Of a DNA stretch of 64,000 bases, positions 31,192 through 43,594 are shown in pieces. The first letter of the stretch is position 1, and each line of letters opens with the position of its first letter. The notes beneath the pieces were generated by a model that worked only from the letters and a program-made list of their open reading frames with translations, was not told where the DNA came from and ran no database searches. Position numbers and translations under genes: made by a program. The stretch spans positions 4,871,472 through 4,935,471 of the forward strand of contig CM067443.1 of the NCBI GenBank assembly GCA_034508935.3, read 5' to 3'. The stretch is from Berghia stephanieae. Its lineage: Eukaryota; Mollusca; Gastropoda; Nudibranchia; Aeolidiidae.

Positions 31192-31620
31192 AATCCCAGG
31201 CATATAAATTATCTTGTTGAAAAAAAAAGATCTTACTTTTAACCACACAATGTTTTCTGAAAATTTATGTAAATAGTGTTAACAATTTTATCAGAAACAG
31301 AAGTTTTCTTCAACTGCTGCAATTAACTCTCTTGAGTTCACCATGATTGAAAACTGAACAAATTTGTTCGATTTTTCCATGCATATGAACTCAATAGAGT
31401 TAACGGAAGGAGGAAATTACTGAATTTGTCTTACAGAGGAGCAAAGCATTGTAACTTGTTCTCAAATGGAGCTTACAGAATTTAGATATCATAATGACAA
31501 CACGTTCTTGAATTGAGACTTTTCCACCTTAATAACACCAGTCACTGTTTAGACAGCAAAGCCATTGGGCTGCCTGAAGGAACAAATTAATGGTATTTTA
31601 TCAAATAAAAAAAACTTGTT
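31192..31620 (+). other. Integrin 3' UTR with candidate poly(A) signal
   Basis: Non-coding sequence follows the stop. The first clear AATAAA is at 31604-31609, inside an A run, giving a UTR of at least ~415 bp. Other AATAAA or ATAAA matches (33053, 33159, 33219) lie in or next to retroposon sequence, so the true end is unsure. Confidence 0.55.
31323..31403 (+). promoter_or_regulatory. Predicted stem-loop in the 3' UTR
   Basis: ttaactctcttgagttca at 31323-31340 pairs with tgaactcaatagagttaa at 31386-31403 in 17 of 18 positions, around a 45-base loop that itself holds the palindrome gaacaaatttgttc. It lies about 130 bases after the stop codon. It could be an RNA structural element or a small palindromic transposon remnant; no function is shown. 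Confidence 0.55.
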
Positions 31621-32737
31621 AGATTTTTTTTCTCCCATTTTTACAATGCACCAACCACCATTACGGTTTCATGCATTCCATTTTAGTTTTCATTTTATTT
31701 AGTGGCCTGTATACAACATAATGGTCTCTTTTTATTTTTGTTGTTCTTGTTGTGTTGTTATGGTCATGTTTGTTTTGTTTTGTGAAGTCGTTAATGTCAT
31801 ATGCCTTTGTTCCAATCAATACGAACAAGGCAAAATAATTTTATCCTCGAACACGATCACGCAAGCGAATGTCCAGTTTGTTTGAGATTTCCATGTTATC
31901 CTCAGTAAGGTTTCAAGGTTTTTGTATAGCTAATACTATGAAAATAGAGGGATAAAAAAGGGGAATTGAGACATGTTTGAGATTTCCGTTATGTTTTAGT
32001 TTTGCATGTTCAAAATTTCTGTGCTGCAATGTATTCTGTTGCTCAGCCATGACATTCAAAACATAAATGCCGTAAATTCTTTAGGTCTCATTGCATTGTA
32101 GCAGTTATCCTCCATGAGTAACAAGTGCAGATAAAAATTGATATTTGAGAAGCTTGCATTGCAGCAACAGGCTGGATAGCTGATTCATATTTTTGTTTAT
32201 GTGAAATTCTGAATTTTTGTTTTTACTTAGTCTTTAAAATAGAAAAAATCATGGCTGTTAATGAAATGATTTGCCTGAATTTATTCATCAGATTTCACTC
32301 AATCACCTTAAATTTGTATAGGGTTTGTTATTGATTCCGAAAACTGTCAACTTTTATTTCTATATGTTATCTTTAATACCAGTTTAATTTTTTATCAAAT
32401 GTTTTTGTCATGTTTATACATTCATAATTTACTCACTTACCACTGATCTATTTAGTTTGGCTTACAATATTTGATTTTGTTGATAAAATCTACATCTAGA
32501 ACATTAACACAGGAGCACAGGTTGTTATGAACATTCCATTTTATGTAACGTCTTTGCTCTAATTTATGAGATGTAGAAAAACTATTGTTTTCAAATATAC
32601 ATATTTTTTAATTATAAAAACACATTGTATCAGCGCCTTTCCAATTTATTAATTTTCTTTTTAGTTCTTTTTCTTTTTTTTTTTGGTTTGCTTAAATTGC
32701 CTTCTCTTTCATGCTTGCCTGAACACCACAGGATGCG

Positions 32738-33070
32738 GGTGGTTGGATGGGAGCATCACCCTTGAATCATATACCTATGATGTTCGCATGGGTGTACGAT
32801 CCGATAGTGATGTCGTTTCTTCTTCTCTTTACTGCCTATCCTGCTTCTTTGGTTTGTGATTGTATTTTTGACAGGGGATATTTTTTTTTCTGTAAATCTT
32901 CTGCCTGTTTGTTCTTAGTTATTTATAATTTAGCTTATGATATCTTTAGGTTATGATTTTGATTTACATTTGTACTATTTTTGTTAGATTGCTTGTTTTT
33001 TTGTTTCAGCGGTCTCTCATATAACCTCATTTGTGTTGGAAGAGACCTAAAGCAATAAACAAACAAAAAA
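32738..33070 (+). mobile_element. Retroposed element with 10-bp target duplication
   Basis: The insertion is flanked by acaggatgcg at 32728-32737 and 33071-33080. It ends in cctaaagcaataaacaaaca and an A run. Internal ttttctgtaaatcttctgcc loosely recalls the family-A block cttgtaaatcatctctctg, so it may be a distant relative. No coding sequence is seen. Confidence 0.7.
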
Positions 33071-33080
33071 ACAGGATGCG

Positions 33081-35385
33081 TTCAACGATATTGACTGAAA
33101 TCAGAAAATTTGTTTCCTTCCCAGTGAGTTGCGTAATGATCCTTGTGAGGATTTCAATAAAAATGTTAGAAAGACACCTTGCTTGCATCCCCTGTTGATT
33201 CTATACTTAGAGACTGTCAATAAAATTTTCTTATTTGAAAATGCGCAATTGAGAAAAGAGAGACTAGAATTTGTACTCTCAACTCTTTGTTATATTTGAA
33301 TTAAGGCCGACATGTTTGGACCTTAATGAGACCTAAGACCTGTATTTTTCATTGTAAGAACCTGAGCTTGAGCTTAATGTTTTGTATACTGGAGAAGACA
33401 AAAAAGTAAAATATGCCTTAGATAGAAATTTTCAGTTCCAATACGGGGAATCTGTGGATTGTTAAAGAATGGTTTATTAAGCAACTATAGAAATGTATTC
33501 AAATCGCTCAATGTGTGATAATATCAAACTATATGAATCATGCCGTCCTTTCACATTCATACTTAGATCAAGGTTTGTTTCATTCATTTTACCAACTACC
33601 GAGTTTAAAAAAAACAAATTTTATTGGTTGTTCTGCTCATATGAGCCGAACATTTAGTTCATTGCCACCCATATAATTTGATATATTCATATATTTCTCT
33701 TTTTAGAAATCGTTTTTGAGGATATTTTAATATACCATTTTTTTTCATTATTTAATTTCATGCATTCAATTACTCTGATTTATTTTCTACGATTATTTTT
33801 TTACACTGATTCATTTTCTATGATTTTTTTTTTTTACTTTTCCATAAAATGACGCATTGAAGAATGGGATTTGGGTTGTTTTTGTTTTTTTCATTGTCTT
33901 GGCCATTTTCAACATGTTGGGCTGTCTGCTTGAATAAGTCCATCTAAATTTAATCAAATGAATTAAACAGAAACAAAGAAATTAACAAATAGTCTGAAAT
34001 CTATTTTTATCTGTTAAACAGGTTTTCTCATCATTTAATAAGTCACCAATTATTTCATATTGCGATAAGAATTACTCTCTAATAACAAGCTGTTACCAAT
34101 AAGAGGAGCAATGACTATCCATATCAAAATTGATGCACAAAATTAATTAAATGGAAATGTGCAAAGTTCAATGTTAATATAACCAAGCAAATGCAAACAT
34201 TGTAAAGACTAATCTTAATGTTGGTTACAATGCTTTTACAGACTATACTTTCTTCTAATTCTCCTTAGGTAAATTTGTTTAAAGTGAATGATTATAGCAA
34301 AAATTATAAAAATAACTTCAATGTCATTCATTCAATCAGCTTATACAGTTCCATACATACATTTATTTAATTATCACCTAAAGCATTAAATGCTTCATTA
34401 TCATAAATTATAGCTGGTTGTGAATGTTGAATGATGAAAAAGAGGTCTGGTGATTAAATATTATCTAAAGTATTTGCTTTATTTTGCCAATGGGATTGGT
34501 TTAACTGTTGGCTTGAAAGAATGAAACCAAGAGCTGATACTGACGTTTTGCAATGGAAAATGTTGAAATTAAAAAAAAAATTTAATTATTGAAATGTTTT
34601 CTAGGATTAAAATTGCATTATGACGTTTGAGTCATTACACAGACAAAAGAAGAAACACAAAGATGGCAATGACGTATAAAATCATGGATCACGCTATCGA
34701 GATTTGAGAATTAATGTCAACAGCTTTCACTATAAGAGTTCATTTACAGAGTAATCAAGTGCCTTGAAAAGCTTTCACTACCATTAGGTTTTGTTTAATA
34801 GTTTACAAATCTGCAAATGTTGAAAATGCCTCCAATATGGAAACTCTAAAGGATAGCTTTTGAACATTAATATTAAAACCATTGCATCTCCCCTTCCATC
34901 CACTGCTTTAGACCAGAAGAAGTTTACAGGTTGCTGGAGAAGGTATAAAAAAAGACTAACTTATATTTCACAGCAATAATAAATGCGCAAATTTTGACGA
35001 GCTTAATAACAACTTTAGTTTGAGTCACAGATTTTCTCAACTTTTATCATTCAGACTTCACAACTTGGCAAACCAGCTGAACCATATTATTGTATTGTTA
35101 AAATAAACCATGATGAACTGTTATCGTGCTCTGATTGAATATATTTATATAGGTAATCATGCGGATGTTTGTGTGACATCTTGTATACGAATTGTGTGTA
35201 TGGAAATGTTTTATATTATTTTATTCATTACAAAAAGTCATTTGTGTTTAAGACTGTAATATGCCAATCACACTCTAGAATATTCCAGACAAAATATGGT
35301 TTTATTTTCAACATTATCTTATCTTTAATTATCATACTGAATATGCTGATGTTTAAGATGTTTATATCAATAAGGATATCTCAAA
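33081..35385. other. Intergenic stretch with nothing recognised
   Basis: AT-rich single-copy-looking sequence with T runs near 33740-33900. No gene, tRNA-like head or strong inverted repeat was seen on either strand. Confidence 0.55.
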
Positions 35386-35389
35386 TGAT

Positions 35390-35537
35390 ATTCTCATCAT
35401 ATCTTCAAAATGTTTGATCTAAGAGTTTGAATGCTGAATGATGATATTCGCCTTTCCCATGTATTCTCATCATATCTTCAAAATGTTTGATCTAGAGTTT
35501 GAATGCTGAATGATGATATTCGCCTTTCCCATGTTCA
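35390..35537. repeat. ~73-bp tandem duplication
   Basis: The unit catcatatcttcaaaatgtt to tcgcctttcccatgt appears twice head to tail (about 35393-35462 and 35466-35535), differing by a 1-2 base indel at atctaagag/atctagag. It is a recent local duplication. Confidence 0.9.
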
Positions 35538-35678
35538 AAGGTAATATGATTAGTTACACGCGATTTTGATATTGAGTTATAAATGTAAATGACAGAGAAG
35601 TAAAGCCAGAACTCGACCAATGAACTCATTGGAAAAAAAAAAAACTAACACGAGAAACTTACTGGAGTTTACTGAATA

Positions 35679-35681
<3 letters not shown>

Positions 35682-35729
<48 letters not shown>

Positions 35730-35791
35730 TCTCTCTCCTCTCTCTCTCTTCCTCTCTTCTCTCTCTCTCTCTCTCTCTCTCTTTCCTCTCT

Positions 35792-35823
<32 letters not shown>

Positions 35824-35879
35824 CTCCTCTCTCTCTCTCTCTCTCCTTTCTCTCTCTCTCTCTCCCTTTCTCTTTTCTC
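35682..35879. repeat. CT microsatellite (~200 bp)
   Basis: Interrupted (CT)n similar to those at 30379, 45289 and 46394. Confidence 0.97.
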
Positions 35880-36090
35880 GTTTATTTTTGTTTGTATTTG
35901 TTAACCATTATTCACACTGCCTTATAGATATCATTAATATATAATGCAATTTAATTTTAATTTTGAACATGCCTATAGCAATACATATATTTTATGAAAT
36001 GGTAAAACATGTGACTACTAGTAACTTTATTCCTAATGCGGGATCTGCTGTGTAGGACAGAGATAATGTCTAAGAATTATTTAACAAGGT

Positions 36091-36333
36091 AACTGCTGTC
36101 TTCTGGAAAGACACGTATTTAAAGATTTGGTCAGAAAACTCGTCTTTTGAATATCAATCAATTTAAATGACCCTCATCTTGGAAAAACTCTCAAACCTGG
36201 AACTTTGCGAGGTCTCGGATTTGAGAGTTTTTTTTTGCCAAGTTGAGGGTTATTTAAATGGATTGATATTTGAAGGACCAGTTTCCTGGCCAAATTTTTT
36301 TTAAAATACGTGTCTTTCCAGGGTACGGCAGTT
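36091..36333. repeat. Palindromic MITE (family M2)
   Basis: The left end aactgctgtcttctggaaag and right end ctttccagggtacggcagtt are inverted repeats. Inner arms aaatgaccctcatcttgg and ccaagttgagggttattt and centre ctcaaacctgg/gatttgagag continue the palindrome. Nearly the whole 243 bp folds back. Related copies are at 39009, 40674, 56652 and 57339. Confidence 0.88.
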
Positions 36334-36379
36334 AACTGGTTCTGGCAGAGAATTTTGAGAACTGTTTGTGGTTCATTCA

Positions 36380-37860
36380 TGGTTCAGATTTTAACTCGTT
36401 AAAAAAAAAAACAATCTTTATTGTTTGTATCTGATTATCTATATCATTGCTGTCAGTCGCATGGGACATTGGCGTAATCCTTTCGTATTCAGATTATTTT
36501 TAGGAAGTAGATAATGAGATCCACATATTATGGCCATGTCAATCACCTTTTAATGATGGATGTCAACAAACTATTAATGTCTACAGTCACCATTTTATTC
36601 TCTATGACTCTCACAAATATATTCACTTAGAGACTATTTCATAGGTCAAGAAAATTCTTCCCAAAAAATCGAGTTTTCATTGACTGGGAAGTGAATGTGG
36701 AGACCTGAGGTCTGTGATTGATACTAACCGAGGAAGGCTAATTTTTAAAAATTTTTTTTGTCCTTAGTCTGGTACTGTATTAATTAAACATAAAATTTCT
36801 TACTTTCAGCATGAAGATTTTTTTGCTGTTGAGTACTCTGGCATGATTTTAGTCTAAGTAAATTTCTCAATTTACTCTAGTAACTTATTCGGAATGAATT
36901 TCAGGCAATTGTATATACGTGTAAATAGTCTGTTTAGAATTTAAGAGTTTTTAATGCTTTATTTAATAAATAATATTTACATATTTATATTTGTACAATG
37001 AATTCTGTGCTACCTTGAATAATCAGGTCGGAGGTATATGCAAATCTTATACTGTGATTGAATAAGTGTATAAGGCTCAGAAGATGTGTCTGTGTATCTA
37101 AGTTTTTTTTTATTATGTGCAACACTGCTTAAACATCATTACTTGTGTCTGTGGCTGTGACTTCTCATACGGAGGGTCAGTGAAATCGTCACGTTGATTT
37201 TTCTATTCCTTTGCATCTGTTTTCTCTTTTCACATTGTTTTCTGTTCAATCCTTGTATAAAGTCTTGCCCTAAGCTTGACTGGGATCCCTCATTGAAAGG
37301 AATGAAGTTAAACATATATTTATTTGTATTGTTTGTTTTTTGATAGGAAGGGGGTGGGAGGAGGGGGGGGGGGGATTATCTTTATTTTTTACATTTAAGT
37401 CATCCTATGATATTCATATTTTATTGTGAATGAATTGATACATTGTACTAATTATGAGAATTCAGCGTTTTATATTTGGCGCCAGACTAGGACACATACT
37501 AAAAAAAGATTTCTCCTGAGATCTACTTCCTTTCTGTTTGCACGAGTTACATTGCCTTACTTTTCCATGGGAGCTTGTATTGTAAATGCCGCCAAACTCA
37601 AAATCTAAAAAATAAATTTTGATTAAACTGATGCTGATATGACTTGAAAATGTCACAGTTACCATAAAAGTGAACTTAAAAAAGAAAAAAGAACTCACAT
37701 AAGCATCGATACTGACTTAAATTGACATATTTTCAATGTCAAGGTAAGTAACTGAATGCAGGTGATGAAATGTCTTTTAAGCTCTAAGACGCTTTATCCT
37801 AAATAATTTGTAACATTGGAATTATTTTAGATTAGACTATTTTGGTGCTATTTGAATTTG
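36380..37860. other. Intergenic stretch with nothing recognised
   Basis: AT-rich sequence with a G run at 37363-37373. No coding or RNA gene is supported. Confidence 0.5.
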
Positions 37861-37871
37861 CTGGAATTATG

Positions 37872-38267
37872 AAGCCGTCCTTCTGCGGAGTCCTTAGCTG
37901 AGAAGGAAACTGTCAAATGTTTAGTATTAGTTCTGAGAGATGATTTTTTCCTTGTAAATCATCTTTCTGTGATGTATTGATAGTTATGTATTCTGTTTTG
38001 GATAAGTTTGTAAACATTTGAGTGTATTCCTCATGGTGGAATCCTCTGTTAGTGTCTTGATGAGAATTTTAGGTGATCTCAAACTAAGTACATTGATGGT
38101 ATTCTCTTGGAATCTACACCTGTTCCCTATTTGAACCAAACCCCTTTGTCTTACTTTTTATCATGTCCTTTTAATCGTAATTGTAGAATCTTTTCGCTAT
38201 TACTGGTGCTGAAATGACCTAAATGTGTTGCCAGCGCCGTAAAACCCTTAAAAACAAACAAAACATA
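37872..38267 (+). repeat. ~520-bp retroposon (family A), 5'-truncated copy
   Basis: It starts inside the family with ggagtccttagctgagaagg and ends gccgtaaaacccttaaaaac plus an A-rich tail. gccgtcc near 37872 and 38270 may be a short target duplication. Confidence 0.8.
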
Positions 38268-38447
38268 GGCCGTCCCTGGGTATCAGAATCATGAGTGAGG
38301 GATCATTTTGAGAATAGGTAGCACAACTTGGACATGAGTGAGTCTTTAAGATCTCAGTACTTAACTCATGCTACTCCATCATTCTGACTCTAGTATTCTC
38401 TGTTTCATCCATTTAATGCTATACTAAATTACTCACAACATCCACCA

Positions 38448-38592
38448 GCCGGATATAACATACCAACATACAAAACTATGTGTAACCTTAATCGTTTATC
38501 GTATGATTGATACATTTTAGTGAGAACTACTCATAAAAATGGCTGGCTAAAAACAACAAAGAGCTAAGTTATGTCAATTTCGTTCCTTCTAT
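38448..38592 (-). repeat. TIR MITE (family M1), degraded copy
   Basis: It keeps ataccaacatacaaaactat, cattttagtgagaactactc and caacaaagagctaagttatg in the order of the other M1 copies, but both ends are eroded. Confidence 0.65.
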
Positions 38593-38739
38593 ACAAAACT
38601 TGAGTTGTGGATGTTCTATATCAGTTTTTAAAAGGGGGTTTTATTTGTTTTTATTTTATTTTTACCATTGGGATGTGATGGTTTGGATTACATTGACAAT
38701 ATCGAAAAATATAAAAATTGTTTTTATGTAAGTTTTCTT

Positions 38740-38847
<108 letters not shown>

Positions 38848-39008
38848 CATTTAATTGTGTCTCAAGTGATCCAAAAATAAAATCTCCAACCATTTCAAAT
38901 ACACAATATTTATAGATAGAAGTTGAAAAAGCTTCTGATTATATTGATGAAAGTATATCAGCCTAAATACAAAATGAATTGATATAGAGATGATGATTGG
39001 AGTTTAAT

Positions 39009-39780
39009 CTGTTCACTGCTGTACTCAGGAAAAACATGTATTCAAGTGGGCAGGGAGATACATGCTGTGTCTTCTATCCCCCAATACTCGTTTTCCAATT
39101 GTTTCCTGTCATTGTCTTGGAATGAGATTACTTAGTTTTGTCCTGATCCTTGCCGGAGTTCCTTGGCTGGGAGGGAAACAGTCGAATGTATAGTTATAGT
39201 TTTGGGAGATGATATTTTTTTCCTTGTAAATCATCTCTCTGTTATGCATTGTATTATGTTTAGTTTAAATATTATATTATATGATTGGTAAACATTTGAG
39301 TGTATTCCTCTTAGTTGGGACCTGTGTTTGTGTCTGGATGAGACTTTTAGGTGATCTCAAACTAAGTACTTTGACGGTGTGCTCTTGGAATCTACATCTG
39401 TTCCCTATTTGTTCCCAGTTCCCCTTTGTCTTACCTTTTCTTTTGTGCTTTAATTGTAATTCTAGAACTTTTTACTATCCCATTTTCTTCCTTTTTACTG
39501 GCGCTGATATGACCTTAATGTGTTGCAAGCGCCGTAAAACCCTTAAAAACAAACAAAACATGTATTCAAAAATTTGGTCAGAAAACTCATCCTTCATATA
39601 TCGATCGAGTTAAATGACCCTCATCGTGGCAAAAAATCTCAAACCTGGGACATCATGAGGCTCCAGGTTTGAGACTTTTTGCCAAGATGAGGGTGATTTA
39701 AATCGATTGATATTTGAAGGAGAAGTTTTCTGACCAAATTTTTAAATGAATGCTTTTGCTGAGTACGGCAGTTAACAGGT
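39009..39780. repeat. Palindromic MITE (family M2) split by a retroposon
   Basis: Left piece 39009-39045 (ctgttcactgctgtactcag) and right piece 39555-39780 (aatttggtcagaaaactcat through gctgagtacggcagttaaca) form one M2 element once the family-A insertion 39046-39554 is set aside. The MITE is therefore older than the retroposon. Confidence 0.88.
39046..39554 (+). mobile_element. ~510-bp retroposon (family A) inserted in a MITE
   Basis: It starts gtgggcagggagatacatgc, ends gcgccgtaaaacccttaaaa plus acaaac. The 15-bp direct repeats aaaacatgtattcaa at 39031-39045 and 39555-39569 are an exact target duplication. Lack of coding sequence, A-rich 3' end and target duplication make it a SINE-like retroposon moved by LINE machinery. 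Confidence 0.9.
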
Positions 39781-40450
39781 TAATGGGGGAAAAAAATAAT
39801 TTTATCTTTGGGTCAGCTGAGACATTCAAAAAAAAGAAGTTCTGTATTATACCATTGAAATGCATATATTATATCATGCTTCGCTTTGCTTACGCTTCGC
39901 CGTGAGTGCGACCTTGAGATCCACTCTCCACAATGTACAGGCTTTTATTTATCTCCCTTGCTTTCCTTTGCTTGCTTGCTTGCTTGCTTATTGTAGCTAA
40001 TAATCATAATAATCCGTCACGTGTTGAATGGTTAAGCTTTTCTGTTGACTACGTTTGCTTTGTACTTTATATCTTTGAATGTAGAGAATTTTTGTTATCG
40101 TTATGAATTTTTATAATATATATTTTAAAATATTTGCTTGAAATGAGAACACATTCATATGCACAATCACTACTGCTGCCAGTGCTGTCACCAGTCACCA
40201 TCAGCAGTATGTGCCAATACTGCCATCCCTCTCCTTGATGTCCTTGCAATCAACTCTTGGTATCACTGCTAATTTTACTACAATATTTAACCATATTACA
40301 ACTTTTGTGGGGAAAACCTTGGCTTCCTCTTTTGGAATTACTGGTTTTGCATCAAACAAGAAAGAAAAAAGAAGATATGTTTCCAACCAACTTGTATTTT
40401 TATAGATCAGTTTTTCGTTACATGTTCTCTACTTGACATATTATATATTA

Positions 40451-40521
40451 TTTATTTGTAACATGATAATTTTTGAGTCCGTATAATATACGGACTCAAA
40501 AATTATCATGTTACAAATAAA
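40451..40521. repeat. Perfect 35-bp inverted repeat with 1-base spacer
   Basis: Left arm 40451-40485 (starts tttatttgtaacatgataat, ends gagtccgtata) and right arm 40487-40521 are exact reverse complements around A40486. No terminator-like or coding context is seen. It is probably a very recent inverted duplication or small palindromic element. Confidence 0.95.
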
Positions 40522-40673
40522 AAAGAATATTATTTCAATGTATTTAAGTCAATATTTTCTAATAATTCCAACCTTTCAAAATAAAGTTCCAGGACTTTCA
40601 TTACCTTTTTAGTTGAAGTTTCTGTAATACATTTTTTTGACAAGTCATTTCAACTTGATACTACAACTTTGCC

Positions 40674-40893
40674 AAACTCTGGAAAAACCCATATTGTAAA
40701 ATTTGGCCAGAAAACTCAACCTTCAAATATCGATCGATTTAAATGACCCTCATCTTGCCAAAACTCTCAAACCTGGGACTTTGCGAAGTCCCAGGTTTGA
40801 GAGTTGTTGCCAAGATGAGGGTCATTTAAATCAATCAATATTTGAAGGCCGAGTTTTCTGGCCAAATTTTACAGTATGGGTTTTTCCAGAGGA
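40674..40893. repeat. Palindromic MITE (family M2)
   Basis: The ends ctctggaaaaacccatattg and cagtatgggtttttccagag are inverted. Inside, ctcaaacctgggactttgcg pairs with the mirror caggtttgagag. It is the best-preserved M2 palindrome in the window. Confidence 0.9.
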
Positions 40894-41270
40894 CGACAGA
40901 ACTGCCATAGATAATTATTGTTCCTGTTGCACAGCATTCCAATTTAACAATATCATAAATTTATTAACATCTCCCTCATTTCATGTTTATTTGCCTTTAT
41001 AATTTTATGCTATACAACCATTATGTAACCCTTGTCATACATGTAGTTCAGTGATAAAATGCCAATGCCACCATTTCACATTTTATAGCATTCGTATATG
41101 TACATAATAATATTCTCCGTATTTTGATATGGAGCTGCATTTACCATCAGGTTTACACACGGTGTGTTATCTAATATTTTTAGTTTTATTCTTTTTTTCT
41201 TTGTGCTAGACGGTTGTGAAAGCTGCTAGTGATAATTTCAAATATTTGTAAATGAAATGTTTTATCTTTA

Positions 41271-41272
41271 TC

Positions 41273-41347
<75 letters not shown>
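41271..41347. repeat. TTA microsatellite
   Basis: Pure (TTA)n of about 77 bp. Confidence 0.98.
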
Positions 41348-41548
41348 GTCATTATTATCATTACAACAATATACCAGATCCTTACTGTAATCCACTGCTA
41401 TTCATAATTCGATTTATTTTGAAAATGTGCGCCATCAACCCATATTATAACCTTAATAATGAATGAATGTAATGCCATAATTGCTTTCCTTTTATAATCT
41501 ACATGTTGTGTGAAATAGTCCTGTCATTTCTTGGCTTTGAAGTGAAAG

Positions 41549-42072
41549 CTGGGTGGGGTTCCTGACCTCCCATAGTGGGCAGGGAGGTACATACTGTGTC
41601 TTCTATCCCCTTAAATATGTTTTCCAACATGCTCTCTGTCTTTGTCTTGGAATGAGATAACTTGGTTTTGTTCTGGCCCTGGCTGGGAGGGAAACAGTCA
41701 AATGCATAGTTATTGTTTTGGGAGATGATATTTTTTTCCTTGTAAATCATCTCTCTTTTACTGTTATGTATTATTATATTTATTTTGAATGTATAATGTA
41801 AGCATTTGAGTGTATTACTCTTTGTTGGATCTTGTGCTTGTGTCTGGATGGGAATTTTTGGTGATCTCAAACTAAGTACATTGGTGGTTTGCTCTTGGAA
41901 TCTACATCTGATCTCTATTTGTTCCCAGTTCCCCTTTGTCTTACTTTCTCTTGGGTGTTTTAACTGTAATTCTAGAACTTTTTACTATCCCATTTTCTTC
42001 CTTTTTACTGGCGCTGATATAACCTAAATGTGTTGCAAGCGCCGTAAAACCCTTAAAAACCTTTTAAAAACC
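41549..42072 (+). mobile_element. ~520-bp retroposon (family A), full-length
   Basis: Exact 14-bp direct repeats ctttgaagtgaaag flank it (41535-41548 and 42073-42086). The 5' end is ctgggtggggttcctgacct followed by cccatagtgggcagggaggt; the 3' end is ggcgctgatataacc...gcaagcgccgtaaaaccctt with a short A/T-rich tail. This copy defines the complete element. Confidence 0.92.
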
Positions 42073-42237
42073 CTTTGAAGTGAAAGGGACAGTAATCTGA
42101 GGTGACTAAGGCCGCTAGGGGAAGGACGGATTTTGTTCAAATGACTACCTTTGTCATCCTGTATGGCCTCAACCACCCTACATTGCGATTAAAAGGGATG
42201 AACGTATACCTGAGGATTTTTACGCTAACTTCATATA

Positions 42238-42239
<2 letters not shown>

Positions 42240-42307
<68 letters not shown>
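42240..42307. repeat. TG microsatellite
   Basis: Pure (TG)n of about 68 bp. Confidence 0.98.
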
Positions 42308-42310
<3 letters not shown>

Positions 42311-42794
42311 ATGATTATCACCATCAGGTTTGGACAGACAGCAAGTCATAAGATATCAGTGAATTTGAGATTTTCTGCATTGAAAGAATACAGAAATGTT
42401 TAACCGGGTATAAGAGAACCACTTCATATGTCTGAGAATAAGGACATCTTTGCTTGGTGGTTTGTTTTGCTAGCTTGATTGTATGTGCTTCAAGTACGTG
42501 TTTGGTTTACTGTTGTGATTTTGGATGAATTCTATTCCAATTGTTTTGAAAAAGAATTATGGAGTGATGAAAAAGACATTTAGCACGATTTATTATATGA
42601 TAAACTTTTTTGGGATTTTTTTGCAGGGAAAGATTGAAATTTTCATCCCAAATTACAACATGGAGTTATGGAACTGTATCAATATAGAAAGTAAACTCTT
42701 GATGTGCTTGTTTTTCGATTAAATTGATAAGTAAAGGTTTGTCATGGCGCCCAATATCATTAAGTATTACATACACATATCAATTGTCATTTTT

Positions 42795-43260
42795 CTTTTC
42801 ATTCTAGTGTTGTAAGCTTGTAGGGTAGGAGCACTAGACCATTTCGTGTTGATTATTGCGGTCAACACTCCCATCCCTTCTATCTCCCTATTTATTCATC
42901 AAACTTCCTGTTCTTGTTCTGTGATTAGACTACTTGGTTTTGCTTCAGTCATTTCAGAATCACCCACCTAAACGTCAGCTGTCAAATTTATGTTTTGATT
43001 CTCCACCCCCCACGCTCCCAAAGTAGAGGTTAATATCTTTTATAAAAATCACCTCTTCCTGGCTTGGGCCTAGATTTTAAAATAGGCACATTGGTGGACT
43101 GGCTCGTGGAATTTACTGTTCCCGATTTGAACCAGTCTTGCCTTTTCTTTGGTGCTTTTAACTTCAGATCTACAACTTCACTTTATCATTTACCTTTTTA
43201 CTGGTGCTTAAATGACCTAATAGTGTCGAAAGCCTTGTAAAACCTCTATACCATAACAGA
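42795..43260 (+). repeat. Probable old copy of retroposon family A
   Basis: It retains ttctgtgattagactacttg, atcacctcttcctgg, tcgtggaatttactgttccc, ttgaaccagtcttgcctttt and tttttactggtgcttaaatg in the family order, ending gtaaaacctc with an A-rich tail after 43255. It is strongly diverged, and a second partial relic seems to follow at 43310-43480. Confidence 0.6.
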
Positions 43261-43594
43261 AGAAGAAAAAAAAAAGGAGAAAAAAAGCAAAACAAAAGAA
43301 TGGCTCTTGGACTTTTGTAGTCAGTTTGAACCAGGTCCATATATGCCTTACTTTTTCTTTGGCGCTAAGCTGTTGATCTACGTATAGTTTTTAGACTGTC
43401 TTTTCATGTTCGTTTCTCTCCTGGCAATGATACGACCTTAGGGGCAACCCAAACGTTTTTAAACCTCTAACACAAAATGTAAAAAAAAATGAACTATTGC
43501 AATGAACTATTCAGTAGTTGATAGGTATTTATTTTAAGATCTTAATATATAATATTAAACTTCACATATTTATAATATTCCTTAGAGCTGGTGA

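Noticed and set aside
32747-32956. 69-residue hydrophobic frame that could pass for a small membrane protein
   Set aside because: It lies wholly inside a retroposed element bounded by a target duplication, and its hydrophobicity comes from T-rich sequence.
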